Below are positions 12,855 to 25,932 of a stretch of DNA of 64,000 nt, in pieces. The notes beneath the pieces were generated by a model. It saw only the letters and a list, made by a program, of their open reading frames with translations, was not told the DNA's origin and made no database searches. Position 1 is the first letter of the stretch. Every line of letters begins with the position of its first letter. The stretch is from Ricinus communis (lineage: Eukaryota; Streptophyta; Magnoliopsida; Malpighiales; Euphorbiaceae). The stretch lies in NCBI RefSeq assembly GCF_019578655.1, contig NC_063263.1, forward strand, positions 9,113,001-9,177,000, read 5' to 3'. The position numbers and the translations under genes are program-made.

Positions 12855-14862
12855 ATCTCATCTGAAGAGTTAAACCTGTGATTCACGTCCTAGTTGAGTT
12901 GCTGAACTTCCCTGGAACGAAAAGAAATTACCAGCAGCTTGGAGAAATGCAGTTACTTTAGTTCTCTAAATTTCTGTCTTTGGTTCTGCACATGTAAGAT
13001 ATGTGGAAATAAATACTTATACTTTGTCTGCATACTGCAGGTAAAATTTTTCAAAGTCATAAATGTATATTTATGCGAGTTTGGATTTCTTTTGAGTAGA
13101 TTTCATTGCATGAAAGAAACTGATGTTGAGGAAGGTTTCTGTTTTCAGATCAATGTTTAGGAATGGTGGTGGTCTTAAGTTCTTCCAAGTTTATGGGACG
13201 GACTGTCTGTTTAAATTTTACTGTTCAAATTATTGGGCTACTACATCACTAAGTGTATATCAATTGTCGGTATGGTCTGTCTCTGAGGTGTGTTTTTATG
13301 TACCTTAACGCTCCAATCATAGAGCTTCTCTGAGCGGCCAACCTTTGAATAAGGTAACCACTAACCGTAATATATATTTATTATTAAAGTTCAAAAATTC
13401 ATATTTTCAATTGAAAATGTCTCGATAAAAAAGTAAAAGATGGGCGGAAAAAACACAAAAGAGTGATCTGTTCTGAAAAAATTAATAGAAAGAGAATTTA
13501 TCTTTTCTTTTTTCTTGAGAAAAAGAAAAACAGAAGTCACATAACCAATTGGAAGGTATATTTATTATTTCATTTTAGTTTAACTATAAAATTAATAAAA
13601 ATATTTAAAAGAAACAATAATTTTTACTATAAAATATTTAATATGATATGGTAAAATTTAAATAATAACTCATAATTATTTTTGTATACACTATTATTAA
13701 CTGAATTTTAGAATACTGTTAATTTAGAATAATGTAATTTTTAAAATATTTATTAAATAAAAATTTATAATTTATATTAATTTTTACAACTTAATTTTTT
13801 TAGCATATATGTTTAATGTTTGATACATAAAATCTTTGTTTTGATATGTATACTTATTTTTAATACATAGAACTTAAATTTATATGTAATTTTATAATTT
13901 TTTATTAATTTATTGATTCATACATTATATTCATAATTAAATATTAATTATAATTTAAATAGTATATTAATTATATTTTAATATTATTTTAAAAATTATA
14001 TTTTAATATTACATTGATTAATAAATAATTTTCTAGGTAGACAATAATACTAATTCTATTTTTAAAATAGCATAGTAATTTATTTTATTGTATATTAATT
14101 AATAAATTATTTTTATAATTAAATAATAATTTTTAAAAATAATTTTTAGATTATATTATTAATATTAAATTAATAATAAATTATTTTTTAATTATATTAT
14201 ATTTTTAATTTAAAAAAATAGTAATATGAATTATATTGATATATTAATTTATATAATAACAAAATTAATAAATAAATTATTTTAAAATAATTTTTATATT
14301 ATAGTATTAATAGTATTTTAAAATTTAAAAAATTTAAAATATTTAAAAGTAATTAATTTACTATATTTTCTAGAATTTTATAAATTAATATTTGCTATTG
14401 AAATTTTTTAAATCATATCCATTAATTTAATTTTATAATAAAAATATAATAATAATTAATAATAATAGTGTAAAATATACAGATAAATAATTAATTTAAA
14501 TTAAATTTATAAAATATTTTTCATAAAATGAAAAATTCTTATTCAACTTTTGGATTTGGGAAAAAGGATAAAAGAAAAACTTATGTACGAGCGACCCATG
14601 AAGGGGTTGTCCAAATCATTCTGTGTTCTTTTGACTGAAACACACTCTGTTATCTGCACGTTAAATTTTCTAATGCTCAATTTACACTCAGTTTCTCCAC
14701 TAATTAAGGAGATCTCAAGATTCAAACCGCTTTACAACAAATACCCTCAAAACCCATATAAAGATCTCATATACCCAAATCCGTCTCTAGCCTCGATCTT
14801 TCAACCATTCTCAATTTCAGTATCTTCAAAAACTCAAATAATTGAGCAAAACAAAAATCATC
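12855..14862. other. Intergenic, extremely AT-rich
   Basis: The first few hundred bases are probably the 3' UTR of the LEA_2 gene. From about 13360 to 14540 the sequence is almost only A and T. It includes, near 13797-13922, a copy of a dispersed repeat also seen near 32336 and, inverted, near 32750-32850. The leader of the next gene starts somewhere after about 14540. Confidence 0.55.
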
Positions 14863-17800
14863 ATGCTTTACACAAAATTCACTTCAAGATTTGTCTTTTT
14901 TATCATCATTATCTTTTTATTACTCACCTTTACAATCTTGGCAACTGCCACTGAAGAAGAATCAAGAATAAACCTTGAAGAAGATGAGGATAATGAGTTA
15001 CAAGAATTAATAGCAATTGATGAACAAGGAGTCGAACAACAAGATCAAGAACAGCAAGGAGAGCAACACAAAGAAGCTGAGGTGTTGTCTAAGGCACAAA
15101 GAATTGTTCTTGAGCTAAACACCGATAATGCTCAAAGGGTTATTGATGGGAATGAATATGTGATGATTCTTGGTTATGCACCTTGGTGTCCGAGAAGTGC
15201 TGAGCTTATGCCGCAGTTTGCTGAGGCTGCTAATAGGCTTAAGGAGCTTGGGAGTAGTCTTTTGATGGCTAAACTTGATGCTGATAGATACCCAAAAGCT
15301 GCTTCGGTTCTTGATATAAAAGGGTTTCCTACTTTGCTTCTTTTTGTTAATGGAAGCTCTCGGGTTTACTCTGGTGGATTTTCTGCGTATGTCTCTTTAT
15401 TCTCTCTTTCTGCTTTATTTTTCATAATGTTGTATCATAAACTTGGTGATCTATGTTTCCGAAGTAGTGAAGAAAAGTCTTCCTTAAATCGTTATAGAGG
15501 GTATGTTTGTAAAACTGAGAGCACACATTCCAGTTAGCTGGGATTGGTTTCATGAACCCTCTTAAGCATTTTAGTTTTTATTCACTGGTGTTATGATTTT
15601 TGATGCATAAAACTTTTTCTTAAATTAATTTTCTTGTATGGTTGATCAAGTATCTGAGGTTGAACGGGGTTACTTTGTTTTCAGGGAAGATATAGTAATC
15701 TGGGCTAGGAAAAAGACCGGTGTGCCTGTTACTAGATTAAACACAGTCTCTGAGGCAGAGAAGTTCCTTAAAGAGTACCATATCTTTGTTCTCGGTCTCT
15801 TTGAGAAATTTGAGGTATGTGTATTTGAACAACCTTATAAGATGTCTATGAGAATTAAGAAAACCTCATTTACTAACTACCTTAATGGTAGACTTGTTTT
15901 CATCATTTCGTAGTTTGATCGATAGGGAATTGTTGCTATGTTGCTAAATGGATGCTTTCAAAAGAATTTGCTAAGTGGATGGTTCATATTGTTGACTGTT
16001 GAAATTGTTAGGTGGGCTATGGAGCTGTTGAATCTTGTTGATCTTACATCATGATATTTTCTTTCTCTTTTTTTCTTTTATCTTTTTAAAGAAGATTCTG
16101 GAAACTGAATTTCTTAAAAGAATAAGAGGCCTTCATTCCCCTGACAAGATCCTTTTTCATTGACCAATATTCTTATGGTCCAAACACTTGGCAATGCAGA
16201 AAGTGCATTTTGGCGAAGTATTTTATGAAAACAAATGGAAGGCCTTATTATTTGGTTTAATAGTTTTTTGTATTGCCTAGTTAATTCCCTGATTAAAAAA
16301 TATTTAGTTGTCCACAGATTTGAAATGGCTGAGCGTTATTTCATTATTGTAACTTTTGACAGTTAGATATGTAAAGCTAAATTAGTTACTTATTAAGGTC
16401 CAATTATCCTTTTCAAGCAATTGCTACATATGATTCAACCATCAAAGCTCATGGATGATTGCTGACTAGTTCACATATATTCTCTATTAGATGAAGTTCC
16501 ATGAAAGTCCAATATGCTAATGTCTTAAGCTACACTTGATTGCAATTGCAAGATCCTAGATTACACTGTGTAGGATGTTTGATGTTTCCGTGTGAAAGTG
16601 AGCTTCTTGATCTTAAATTTGGTATGTAGCTCATTTTTCAGATAACCAGGTTATATAAGCATAAAATGAATTCCAATTGACTAACATATGCAAAAGTGCA
16701 TTGTATTGCAGCTCCAAGCATCTTTGTTTTTCCTTTATCATTTTTCTTTTCTAGTTTAGCATTGTCTCTAACTATCTAGTGCAGATAATTTGTTCCACTG
16801 ATGTTAAAACTCTTTGCAGGGACATGATTATGAAGAATTTGTAAAAGCAGCAGTCTCTAATAATGAGATCCAATTTGTTGAAACGAGTGACCTCATGGTT
16901 GCTAAAATTCTCTTCCCAGATATCATATCCACTAATTTCATTGGAATTGTTAAAAGTGAACCGGAAAGATATACTGCATATGGTGAGTTGACAATTTGAT
17001 AACATAGTGAATAGTGTACTTGCGTACTGTTATTCCTGAAGAGGCCAACAGCTTTACTTCATTTTTACATTTTATACAAAAATTTTACTGTATTTGGTAT
17101 TTTTATGTAATATAGTTGGATTTGTTACAAAATTGAGATGTATTGGTCGTTCAATTACTGGGTTTATCTTGTTTTCTGAAGATAAGGCCAATCATCCAGG
17201 ATTCACTGACATGATGAATGATTAATGTGTTTGCTTTGCAGAAGGGACTTTTGATATGGAAAAGATATCACAATTTCTGGTCCACAACAAGTTTCCATTG
17301 GTTACCAGGCTAAATGAACTAAATTCAGTCAGAGTTTATTCCAGTCCCATAAAACTTCAGGTTGCTGTCACCTTTAGCTAATCTGTTTAATTGTTTTATA
17401 TGAAAAGATTTACAAAAGGAATTGAATGTATATATGACATGTGACATGTAGAATTCTATGTTTTACTTTATAATGATTGAAAGCATTTTTGATACTTGTA
17501 TGACATTTTATACAGCTTCATAAGTATAATTACAGTTATCATCAGTGCTGGCAGAAGTTTGCAAGATAATTGTTCATGCTCCACTAAATTTTATTGACTT
17601 TATAAGGCTATTAATTGACTTTACTTCGAATGTGCTAGGTAAGTTCCCATTGATTTCAAAAATAGTGTACGTTGAATCTTTCATTTGGCTCAATTTGACT
17701 GTAATCATGCTATTAGAATGGAAGAAAAAGATTTCATGTTCAAAAAATTAATGTGCAATCATGCATGAGATTCAAAAAGGTTGGAAGTTCCCCTTTATAC

Positions 17801-19168
17801 TTGCCCACTTTGCTAGTGCTCCCTGGGTTGAGCTTCTAATTCTTCTAATGAAGTGCCATATGGTTTTGTTGCGGGCCACTTGTTGTGAAGGCCTAATCAT
17901 TTCTTCTTGATGTGTACCACTGATGCTGGAGCTATAAACAAGTAATCACTCCTAGTGCTTTGGGACTTCATATTAAAGAATTGGTATTTGTGAAGAGATC
18001 CACTATTCGTGTATGATTCACTTAGAATTCATTCTATTCAGGCATATATATTTTGTGAGTATCTTAATTTTACTTCGTTGCGTCTAGGGCTTAACTCATC
18101 CATTGTCATTGAAATTAGTAGATAGATATTAGTATGTTTATCTATTAGTTAGAAGTACCACTGATTTCAATATGGCCACCGCACTTCATTTTGTATCTGC
18201 AAAATCATTCATCTTTGGTTCTATTTTATTAAGATTAATATTGCCAAATTCTGATTGCAATTTAGCATCACTTCAGTGGGATATCTGAGCAAGAAAGTAC
18301 TATAGCCTATTTTCACTTGTGATACTATATTTAAAAGTTCGGTCGGTTATCATGTTAAGCATGTGGTTGAGGAATTTTTTGAAAATCTGGCAATGATGAT
18401 CTTACTAAAACAAAAGTTTGCTAATACAAATTAAAGTCAGTGATTCTGCTGAAATTCACCAGTATACTCAATGACTATCAACAGAATAATCTTGTGACGA
18501 CTTGCTTTCTGGTTGTTCAGGTTATTGTCTTTGCAAAGGCTGATGATTTCAAAAATCTTATTGAGCCTCTACAAGAGGTTGCTAGGAAGTTCAAATCGAA
18601 GGTATTAATATGACTAATTGACTGAAGTAGGATATTATCTTTCCATAGTCTAATTCTCTCAAGCTGTCTTCCTGCAGATAATGTTCATATATATAGACAT
18701 TGCAGATGAAAACCAAGCAAAGCCTCTGTTAACTTTATTTGGGCTTGAAGATTCACAAAACACTCTTGTAAGTTTCCTGTTAGCAACTACTATTTGTTTA
18801 TTCATCAGAAATAAAAAGAAACTATTTGTTTTCCTCAGATTTCGGCTGTCACTTTGTCTAGTTTAATAATTGCAGCTGCAATTTCAAGATTGCTTTTTGT
18901 AGGTATGTATTGCCAAGATTTAACTTCTGCTTGCGTTACAGGTGATTGCGTTTGATAACAACATGAACTCAAAGTATTTGTTGGAATTGGATCCAGCTCC
19001 AAGCAACATAGAAGTAATCTTGGCTTCGATTTTTCTTTTGCCCCTCCACTTTTGCAAATATCCAACTTAATATGATTCAAGTTGGTTTTTGTAGGATTTC
19101 TGCTCCAGGCTTCTCCATGGCAGTCTGTCAACTTACTACAAATCTCAACCAGTACCTGACAATGTGAG

Positions 19169-19222
<54 letters not shown>

Positions 19223-21380
19223 ATGTGTTTCATCTGATTTAAAAAGACTTGAGAATGATAGTTGCAAAGTTCAATAGAAGAGTCTTTGGATTTGATTCTT
19301 TCTTTTGAGTTGGTAGAGGATAGTTGATTTCTCAATGAATAAATATGTGCTTACTCTTCAACTTATCTACTGTTTATATTATCTAGTTCAAATTTTCTGG
19401 TCAGGATATATTCTCAAGTTTTATTTTCTTTACTAGAAATATCATAGGGGGTGCATTTCTTTCCATAGATTGCTTTTATAGTTATTGCAATTATATATGA
19501 TGGCTGCTTTGTTTGTTTAGTAATTAATGGTAATTGACATGGTGAAGAACTTGCTTAGGGGTTATGCAATGCGGTGATGTCTATACATAGTTGAGTTCAT
19601 CATTGTCTTTCAGTAATTCCAGTTATTAGAATCTTAAGCAAGTTTGGAGGGAAACAGTATAATATCATTCAAACTTATATAGAAGATATGAGATGCATCT
19701 TGGTTTGTTTTATGAAGCATAAAACTTGATGTGCTTGTCCAAGCTTCTGAAATCCAAACTCAGTTTTAATGTCTAATTTTCCAATAAAGCTTCATTTTTA
19801 TGTAAAGTTGATTCATTTTGATTTGGATCTTCTAACATCTTGCAATTGTGGAAATGGCAGAAAGAAGCAAGTATCCAGGTGATTGTGGGGAAGACTTTTG
19901 ACGACTTAGTGTTGAGCAGTCCCAAGAATGTACTTCTAGAGGTAGGCATGATGTTCCTTCTCTTGGTTAAACTTACTTCTAAGGCAAAAGCTTTTCAGGT
20001 TTGTATGAAAAATGAAATGCTCACTCCACTTCAATGAGCAATGTGCTTATTATGGAAATAAGCTTGCTTGTAAATCAAGAAAAGAATTTCTGAAAGGAAG
20101 TGCAATAGTGCTGTTGGGTCAAGTTTGGTTTATTAGGGCTGCATCGCTTGGATTTACATGCTTACTAGCATGGAGTGAGACATGAATGCCAACAGACTTG
20201 CGTACATGTGACATTCTCAGAAACACTGAAGTAACCACTTCCCTCTGAAAGTCCTTTCATTATATTACATAATGTGCCGAGCAAGTTGCATCTTCTACAA
20301 TTATATGCTTATTTTCTTATGACACCTCGTAGGCCTGGAGGATCTATTAATTGAACTATATGAAATTTATATCGGCTTTCTTCCCGAATAACCTTATGTT
20401 GCAAAAACAGGTATTCACACCATGGTGTATCAATTGTGAGACTACAAGTAAGCAGATTGAGAAGTTGGCAAAGCATTTTAAAGGCTTGGACAGTTTAGTT
20501 TTTGCAAAAATCGATGCTTCTGCAAATGAACATCCAAAAATGCAGGTATGCTGTGTACCTTCTAATACCTTTATCATGCTTGTGATGCAAAATGAATGAA
20601 AATGGTAAACTGAGAAATATAAATGTTCTGAATGGCCTTTGTGTGTTTTACGTACATGCACCATATTGGTTTCTTTTGTTTATAGCAGAGGTTGTCAAAA
20701 TGCCTGCCCTATAACTGTTGCTTGTGTAGAATTCAGATCTTACAAACTAACAACACTCTTTTTGTTCCAATTGCTATTGTATAACATCCTCTCTGTTTCC
20801 ATGGCAAGTGGTGCAAAGAGTTTATAAACATTTTGTGCCTGCTAGCTGCCTACATCAAATCCAGATATTCTGCATTAGTTGATAATGAACTGGGTTGCAT
20901 TCTGGATTCCAAAAGTTCCTTGGGAGACTGTATCAAGCAATTGTTTGAGCTAATCATTTGCTTTCTTGATTGCATAAAGCTGTACCATTGTGATTTTATT
21001 TGAGATTATGTTACGAATCACGATTAATCCTTGTCTTGCACCTTTTGAAATTCATGATGCTTTTTAAACTTGGCAACTAAGCTTTTTAATAGTGAGAAAC
21101 ATTTTGGTCCTTTGAGATTCATGGAACTATATTTCTCTTGTTGCAGGTAGAAGAGTACCCGACACTTTTATTTTATCCAGCCAGTGATAAGGCAAATCCG
21201 GTAATTAAATCAGATATGTTCAATCGGTTTTTCTATTTTTAGTTTTTAGTAAATTGGTGCATGAAATCAATTTTGTCATTGCAGATCAAGCTGTCAACAA
21301 AATCCAGCTCAAAGGAGTTGGCAGCAGCCATCAACAAACATTTAAAAGGCAAAGAACAAGCAGCCAAAGATGAATTATAG
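14863..21380 (+). CDS. Protein disulfide isomerase-like 1-5/1-6, ER-retained
   Basis: Twelve exons: 14863-15386, 15685-15814, 16820-16982, 17242-17360, 18521-18601, 18678-18767, 18942-19013, 19095-19163, 19861-19941, 20411-20545, 21147-21200, 21285-21380. They total 1614 nt, 537 residues, the usual length for the PDIL1-5/1-6 group. A hydrophobic signal sequence (residues about 9-30) is followed by an acidic, Gln/Glu-rich stretch. The first thioredoxin (a) domain has the site W-C109-P-R-S112, lacking the second Cys. Two inactive b-type domains follow. The a' domain has W-C449-I-N-C452, a full CxxC. The protein ends KDEL, the ER retrieval signal. It should act in oxidative folding in the ER lumen, with only the C-terminal site able to form a disulfide. 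Intron 8 begins with a CT/GT microsatellite. Confidence 0.95.
19172..19222 (+). repeat. (CT)n(GT)n compound microsatellite in PDI-like intron 8
   Basis: CT run at 19172-19210 passing directly into a GT run at 19211-19222. It starts eight bases inside the 5' end of intron 8 (donor GT at 19164-19165). Confidence 0.95.
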
Positions 21381-22655
21381 AAACATAAGGAGATAAGCAG
21401 TAGTAGAATTTAGCTACAAAGAGAAGGTGTGGGGCTGAATGAGTTTCTACATGGAATTTTGGAGGAACATTTACCAAGTCAGTCGAGTAAATCTATTTAC
21501 TTGCTTGCATTTGTTTATACGTTTTTCAAAGTTATAACAACAGCAAGCAGCATTGCATAATAAAAGCACCCAGGACATCTGTAGTTTGTAAAACAGACAT
21601 ATAGATACTCTGCATTATGTCAACATAACCATAGAAACCAAAAAATAGAGCACAGTAACATGGAAAGATTGGATATTGCTCAATGCCTTTGTGGATTTGG
21701 TCATTGAATTAGTTTAAATATATAACACAATGATAATTGAAGTTCCTTGTGATTCCATACGCTTTCCCATTTACTTCAAGTTTCAGTTGAGGAGAGGAAA
21801 TCAGAGCTTCGAAATCTAATTTTCTCACGATTTACTGTTTCTCTATCATGGCCTGAAAATTTATGTGCTTTTAAATTTGTACATCATGTTTTATGTTCTT
21901 TACATATCATTAATGTTAATCATACTGTCTTAAACTGCATGTTAAACTGTTAAGTTGAGGCTTTAGAGGAACCGTTTTATACTGATATCTGCTTGTCTTG
22001 TACTCTCGGTTTTCAGTTTTTCAAGATCCGATAGTAACAGGCAACAGCCAGTTTGCTTTGAGATGGCAATGGCTCTATGGATAGATAGTAAATACATGGT
22101 TCAGATAAGAACTCCATATTAACCTCTTCTCAAGAAATAGAAATGCTAGAGGGTCCCTTTTTAAAAAAAATAAAAACAAAAAAAGAAGATTTTTTTAAAG
22201 GGACAAACTTTCCTTGTCACTTGGGGCCAGATTTTCAAAATAAGCGATTAATTTATTATTTTCTTTTGATTTTCTTTTAAATCTTTTTTTCAGAATATAC
22301 CTTTTTAAATCAGTGTTCTAAAATCACTAGAAAATTCAATTTCTTTCAATAGTTCTCGTCAAGATTTTTGAAAGAAAATATGCAAAAATCATGATTCCTG
22401 CCTTGAAAAGCTGCTTCAAACGGAGCTATAAATGGCAGTATAACAATTTCCCGACGGAATTTGCTGTTCTTTCATTGAGCTTAGAATTGCATAATTAAAG
22501 CACAAGAGAATGTTCGCTGATCCTAGGTGTCTTTTCTTTTGTCTGGTCAAAATCCTAGGATTCAGAAATCAATACATGAGATACTCGAAACTAAAGAAGA
22601 TTAAACAGCGACACATCTGCTGGCACAAACAACTGAGCAGAAAAGATTTTTAAGC
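21381..22655. other. Intergenic, between convergent 3' ends
   Basis: 3' flanks of the PDI-like gene (+) and the first TauE/SafE gene (-). No coding potential or structured element was recognised. An A-rich and T-rich run lies near 22160-22200. Confidence 0.55.
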
Positions 22656-25600
22656 CTATGCTTCGTAAGAACAAATATTGTCAAATCCCATGTACTCGTG
22701 GTTTTCAATCTTCTCTATCATGTTTGCTATGCCAACCCCACCTGTTTGGAAAGCAAGAAAATATTAGCCAACAAAAAGAACTCTCTGCTTACGAAAGTAC
22801 AGTTTTCTGAAAACGAGTGCAATTTTATTTATTTATTTATTCTTCTTTTTTATGGTACGTACCTAGTGATATTGCACTCACAAATATTGTGAATGACAGG
22901 ATGAAGATGATTAGAGATGCTCTCCCTAGTATACTGATAAGCCTTCTGACCACGTGCTGCCCTACGAAGGCAGCAATTGTCGACACAGCAACGAAGTACA
23001 AAGCTGTTTATACAGTTAAGAAAATAATAAATATAGATATAAATGAATTCTAAAAGCACTGTGATGTTATAAGCTCTTGAATAGAGCATTGTTGATCGAT
23101 TGAATAACTCACCGTAAGGAACTGGAAAACGTTTCAAGAGATAATACTCTATCACAGACATGGATGCAGAAAACGTCATGGCAAAAGTAGCTGTAGCACT
23201 TGACACCTGCATGAAAGCTTCCAAGAAGTCAGATCCGCCATGAACTTGAGGATGTGCAGTAGTAATCAGTTAACTGATAAAATATGTCAATATTCTGAAT
23301 CTTAACATTATAAATCCCAGTTATCACATGAATTGTCCTTTACTTAAGGGTAAACGTATCAATTTTTGCTAGAGATCCATCTTTCAACTTTCAATGGTCT
23401 CCAGCTCCTCCACAATCAAACACCCAACTAATAACCATAAACACATTAAAATCTTCAGGAGAAGTAGGAATGCACCTGAGGAGGGACTCCCAACTCCAGA
23501 AAAAGTGGTCCCAAGATGAATCCACCCCCAAGACCAAGCAACCCTCCAACCATACCAGCCAGTACACCACAGGCGCAATAAAGAACCAGCTGGTGTACTC
23601 GCCAATTTGTGCCCGCCTCTCCCTTGGATGCAATCCTCCTCTTCCCTTTATATAAGCTAACTGCCTGGTATGAAGAAACTCCAAGGGCAACTGGAATCTG
23701 AAAAGCAAGAATAAAAAAGGAATCAGTTTGAAATTTCAAGTCATAACTTGTCCTGACAGCACTTTGTTGCACCTCTCAATTATTTTCCAGCCATTTATAT
23801 TTAAATTTCCACCAAGACAGGAGAACAATAGGACTTCTTTATTCTCTAAGTATTCTAGTTAAGGTACCTGCAACAGATTGCAAACCCAATATACCACTGA
23901 ACAAGTAGTTGTGTAATTCTGCAACCAAGAAGAAAACGTTTTTCATTAGTCTTGCTCAGGAGTTAAGGCTCAGGAACACGATATTTTGACAAAATAACCA
24001 GTGCATAGACTAAGACCTTCGTAATCTCCAAAGCCAGGATAATCAACCAGACAGCAAAGAGAATTCCAAGTTCTTTCCAGCGAACATTTTCAATAATAGA
24101 AACCTGATATGGTTACAGAAGTCAGTTCTGAAAACTGTAACATTAAAACGCAGGCTGGGAGGTCATATCTGCTTGCTTACCTCTTCTCTTTTAGGCTCAT
24201 TGGATTCAGGTCCTGTACCATTGGTTGGTCCTCCAGGAAGAGGTTTGTATTCCACTTCTTCACTAGCACCGCCTGATGAAAGAGAAAATTAGTCTGGAAG
24301 AAAGATGTTTAATGTATTCAAGTCCCCAAATGCACAAAATACAAAAGAAATGTATCGTTTACCAACTCACCATTTGATGCCAAACGTCTAGCAGCCTCCT
24401 GAAAAATCAGAAAGAAGTTACGTTAAGGTTTCAGAGAAATTCACTTGAGCTTATATTTACTTATTTCATCTAGAAGAAAGAGAAACATTTTACCACCTTT
24501 TTAATTATTGTTTCCTTTTTCCATGTTTCAACACCTTTGAGGAAAGCCTTAGTTGATGTGCCTACAGAGAACCAAATCACATCAAAAAGGTCATCCCAGA
24601 AGCTACATTGTGAAAATTTTCCAATCGAAAGAATTGTTACCTATGAAGAGAATAATTAGCAGAACTGTGATCATCCAGTCTGCAAAAATCACATTGAAAG
24701 CAACGCCAATGCTTATTCCCAGCACCAATACTGGTTGAAACAAGAGTGCCAAATCATAGTCGATGATTGGCATATCAAGTGTAGGATGCCTAAGCTTTAA
24801 ATTATAGTAAACTGTCGAAGCTGCTGCACCTGTTATCATACCTGACCAAAAAAATAACAGAATCTCAAATAGTTGTCTTAGAATGTTTTGCGATTCAAAA
24901 GCAAAGAATTTTATTTAACATAGGCCACCAAGCTCCCAAGAGTAAATTTCAAATGCAAAGCCAATCCCAGCACTAACACAAAGAAAACAGAAAAGAAACA
25001 GATACACCATATCATGATGTTTACTAACTTCACAATTTTAGATAAACAAATGGTTGTCATAATTTGAAACATTTGAACAAGTAGCAATTCCAAACTCTTA
25101 TATCACAATTTTAGATCAAGTTAAAGACTTCTGACATATTGAGTTTTAATTTGAAGTCCTAACTTATTTTGTAACAAGAAGAGAAAAGATGCAAATTGAA
25201 GTTCATGACAGAAAGGTAGGATCCTCTGACATTTTGATATGGCAGTGGATGATTTTGCATCAAACCCAATGATCAAGGTAAGCATGGGGACAAAAATACC
25301 ACCCCCACCGACACCACCCACACTTCCAAATGCTGCTCCAAAGAATCCAATTATGCTACCTACTACAATTTGCCACCCAAATTTCATATCCTGCACATCC
25401 AGGGTCACAAATCAAATTTTCACCATAAGAAAAAAAAACCAAGACAAAGTGTAACATAGCGAAACTACTACACATTGTTTACATCATTTTCACAGCACAA
25501 AAATTTTAAAACCAATAGCTCCGCCTAGTTCACTAAAGATTTAATCTTTCTCATTTTCCAACTGATGCAAATGCAAGAAGTCTCGAGACTCTATTTTCCT

Positions 25601-25932
25601 TCTTCTCCTATAAATTTTCTAGACAGCTAAACATCGACAATATACAAGCAAGCAAATAAAGAAGCAGAAACCAGACATGTATTAAGATAATAAAGCACTG
25701 AACTTACCGGCCAAACATGTGTATAACCCAATTGACCTTTTTGCCATAAGAAATTCACGACTCTCATCAAGAAAGCAGATTCAACATCTTCGCTGTTACG
25801 ATCACTTGAACCTTCTTGTTGCTGTCTTGCCTCTGATACAATAGTCATTGATACTACACCAATGAAGCAAATCAAACTTGCTTTTACATACCTCAAACTC
25901 AAACTCTTCCATTCTGACCCAATCATAGCCAT
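22656..25932 (-). CDS. Sulfite exporter TauE/SafE family protein, copy A
   Basis: Twelve exons: 25708-25932, 25231-25390, 24641-24841, 24497-24561, 24371-24398, 24181-24272, 24017-24103, 23868-23918, 23476-23697, 23113-23206, 22863-23003, 22656-22741. They total 1452 nt, 483 residues; all introns are GT-AG and in phase. The family (formerly DUF81) is made of multi-pass carriers of small anions or sulfur compounds, and the plant members are mostly uncharacterised. Two halves each carry the family glycine motif: [20 protein letters not shown] (residues about 100-119) and [18 protein letters not shown] in exon 9. A hydrophilic central loop (exons 4-6) separates them. An N-terminal hydrophobic segment may be a signal or first helix. 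The C-terminus contains EYMGFDNIC. First in a head-to-tail array with copies B, C and D. Confidence 0.94.

Noticed and set aside
23391..23772. Several overlapping open frames around exon 9 of copy A
   Set aside because: They are shadows of the GC-richer exon 9 in other frames.
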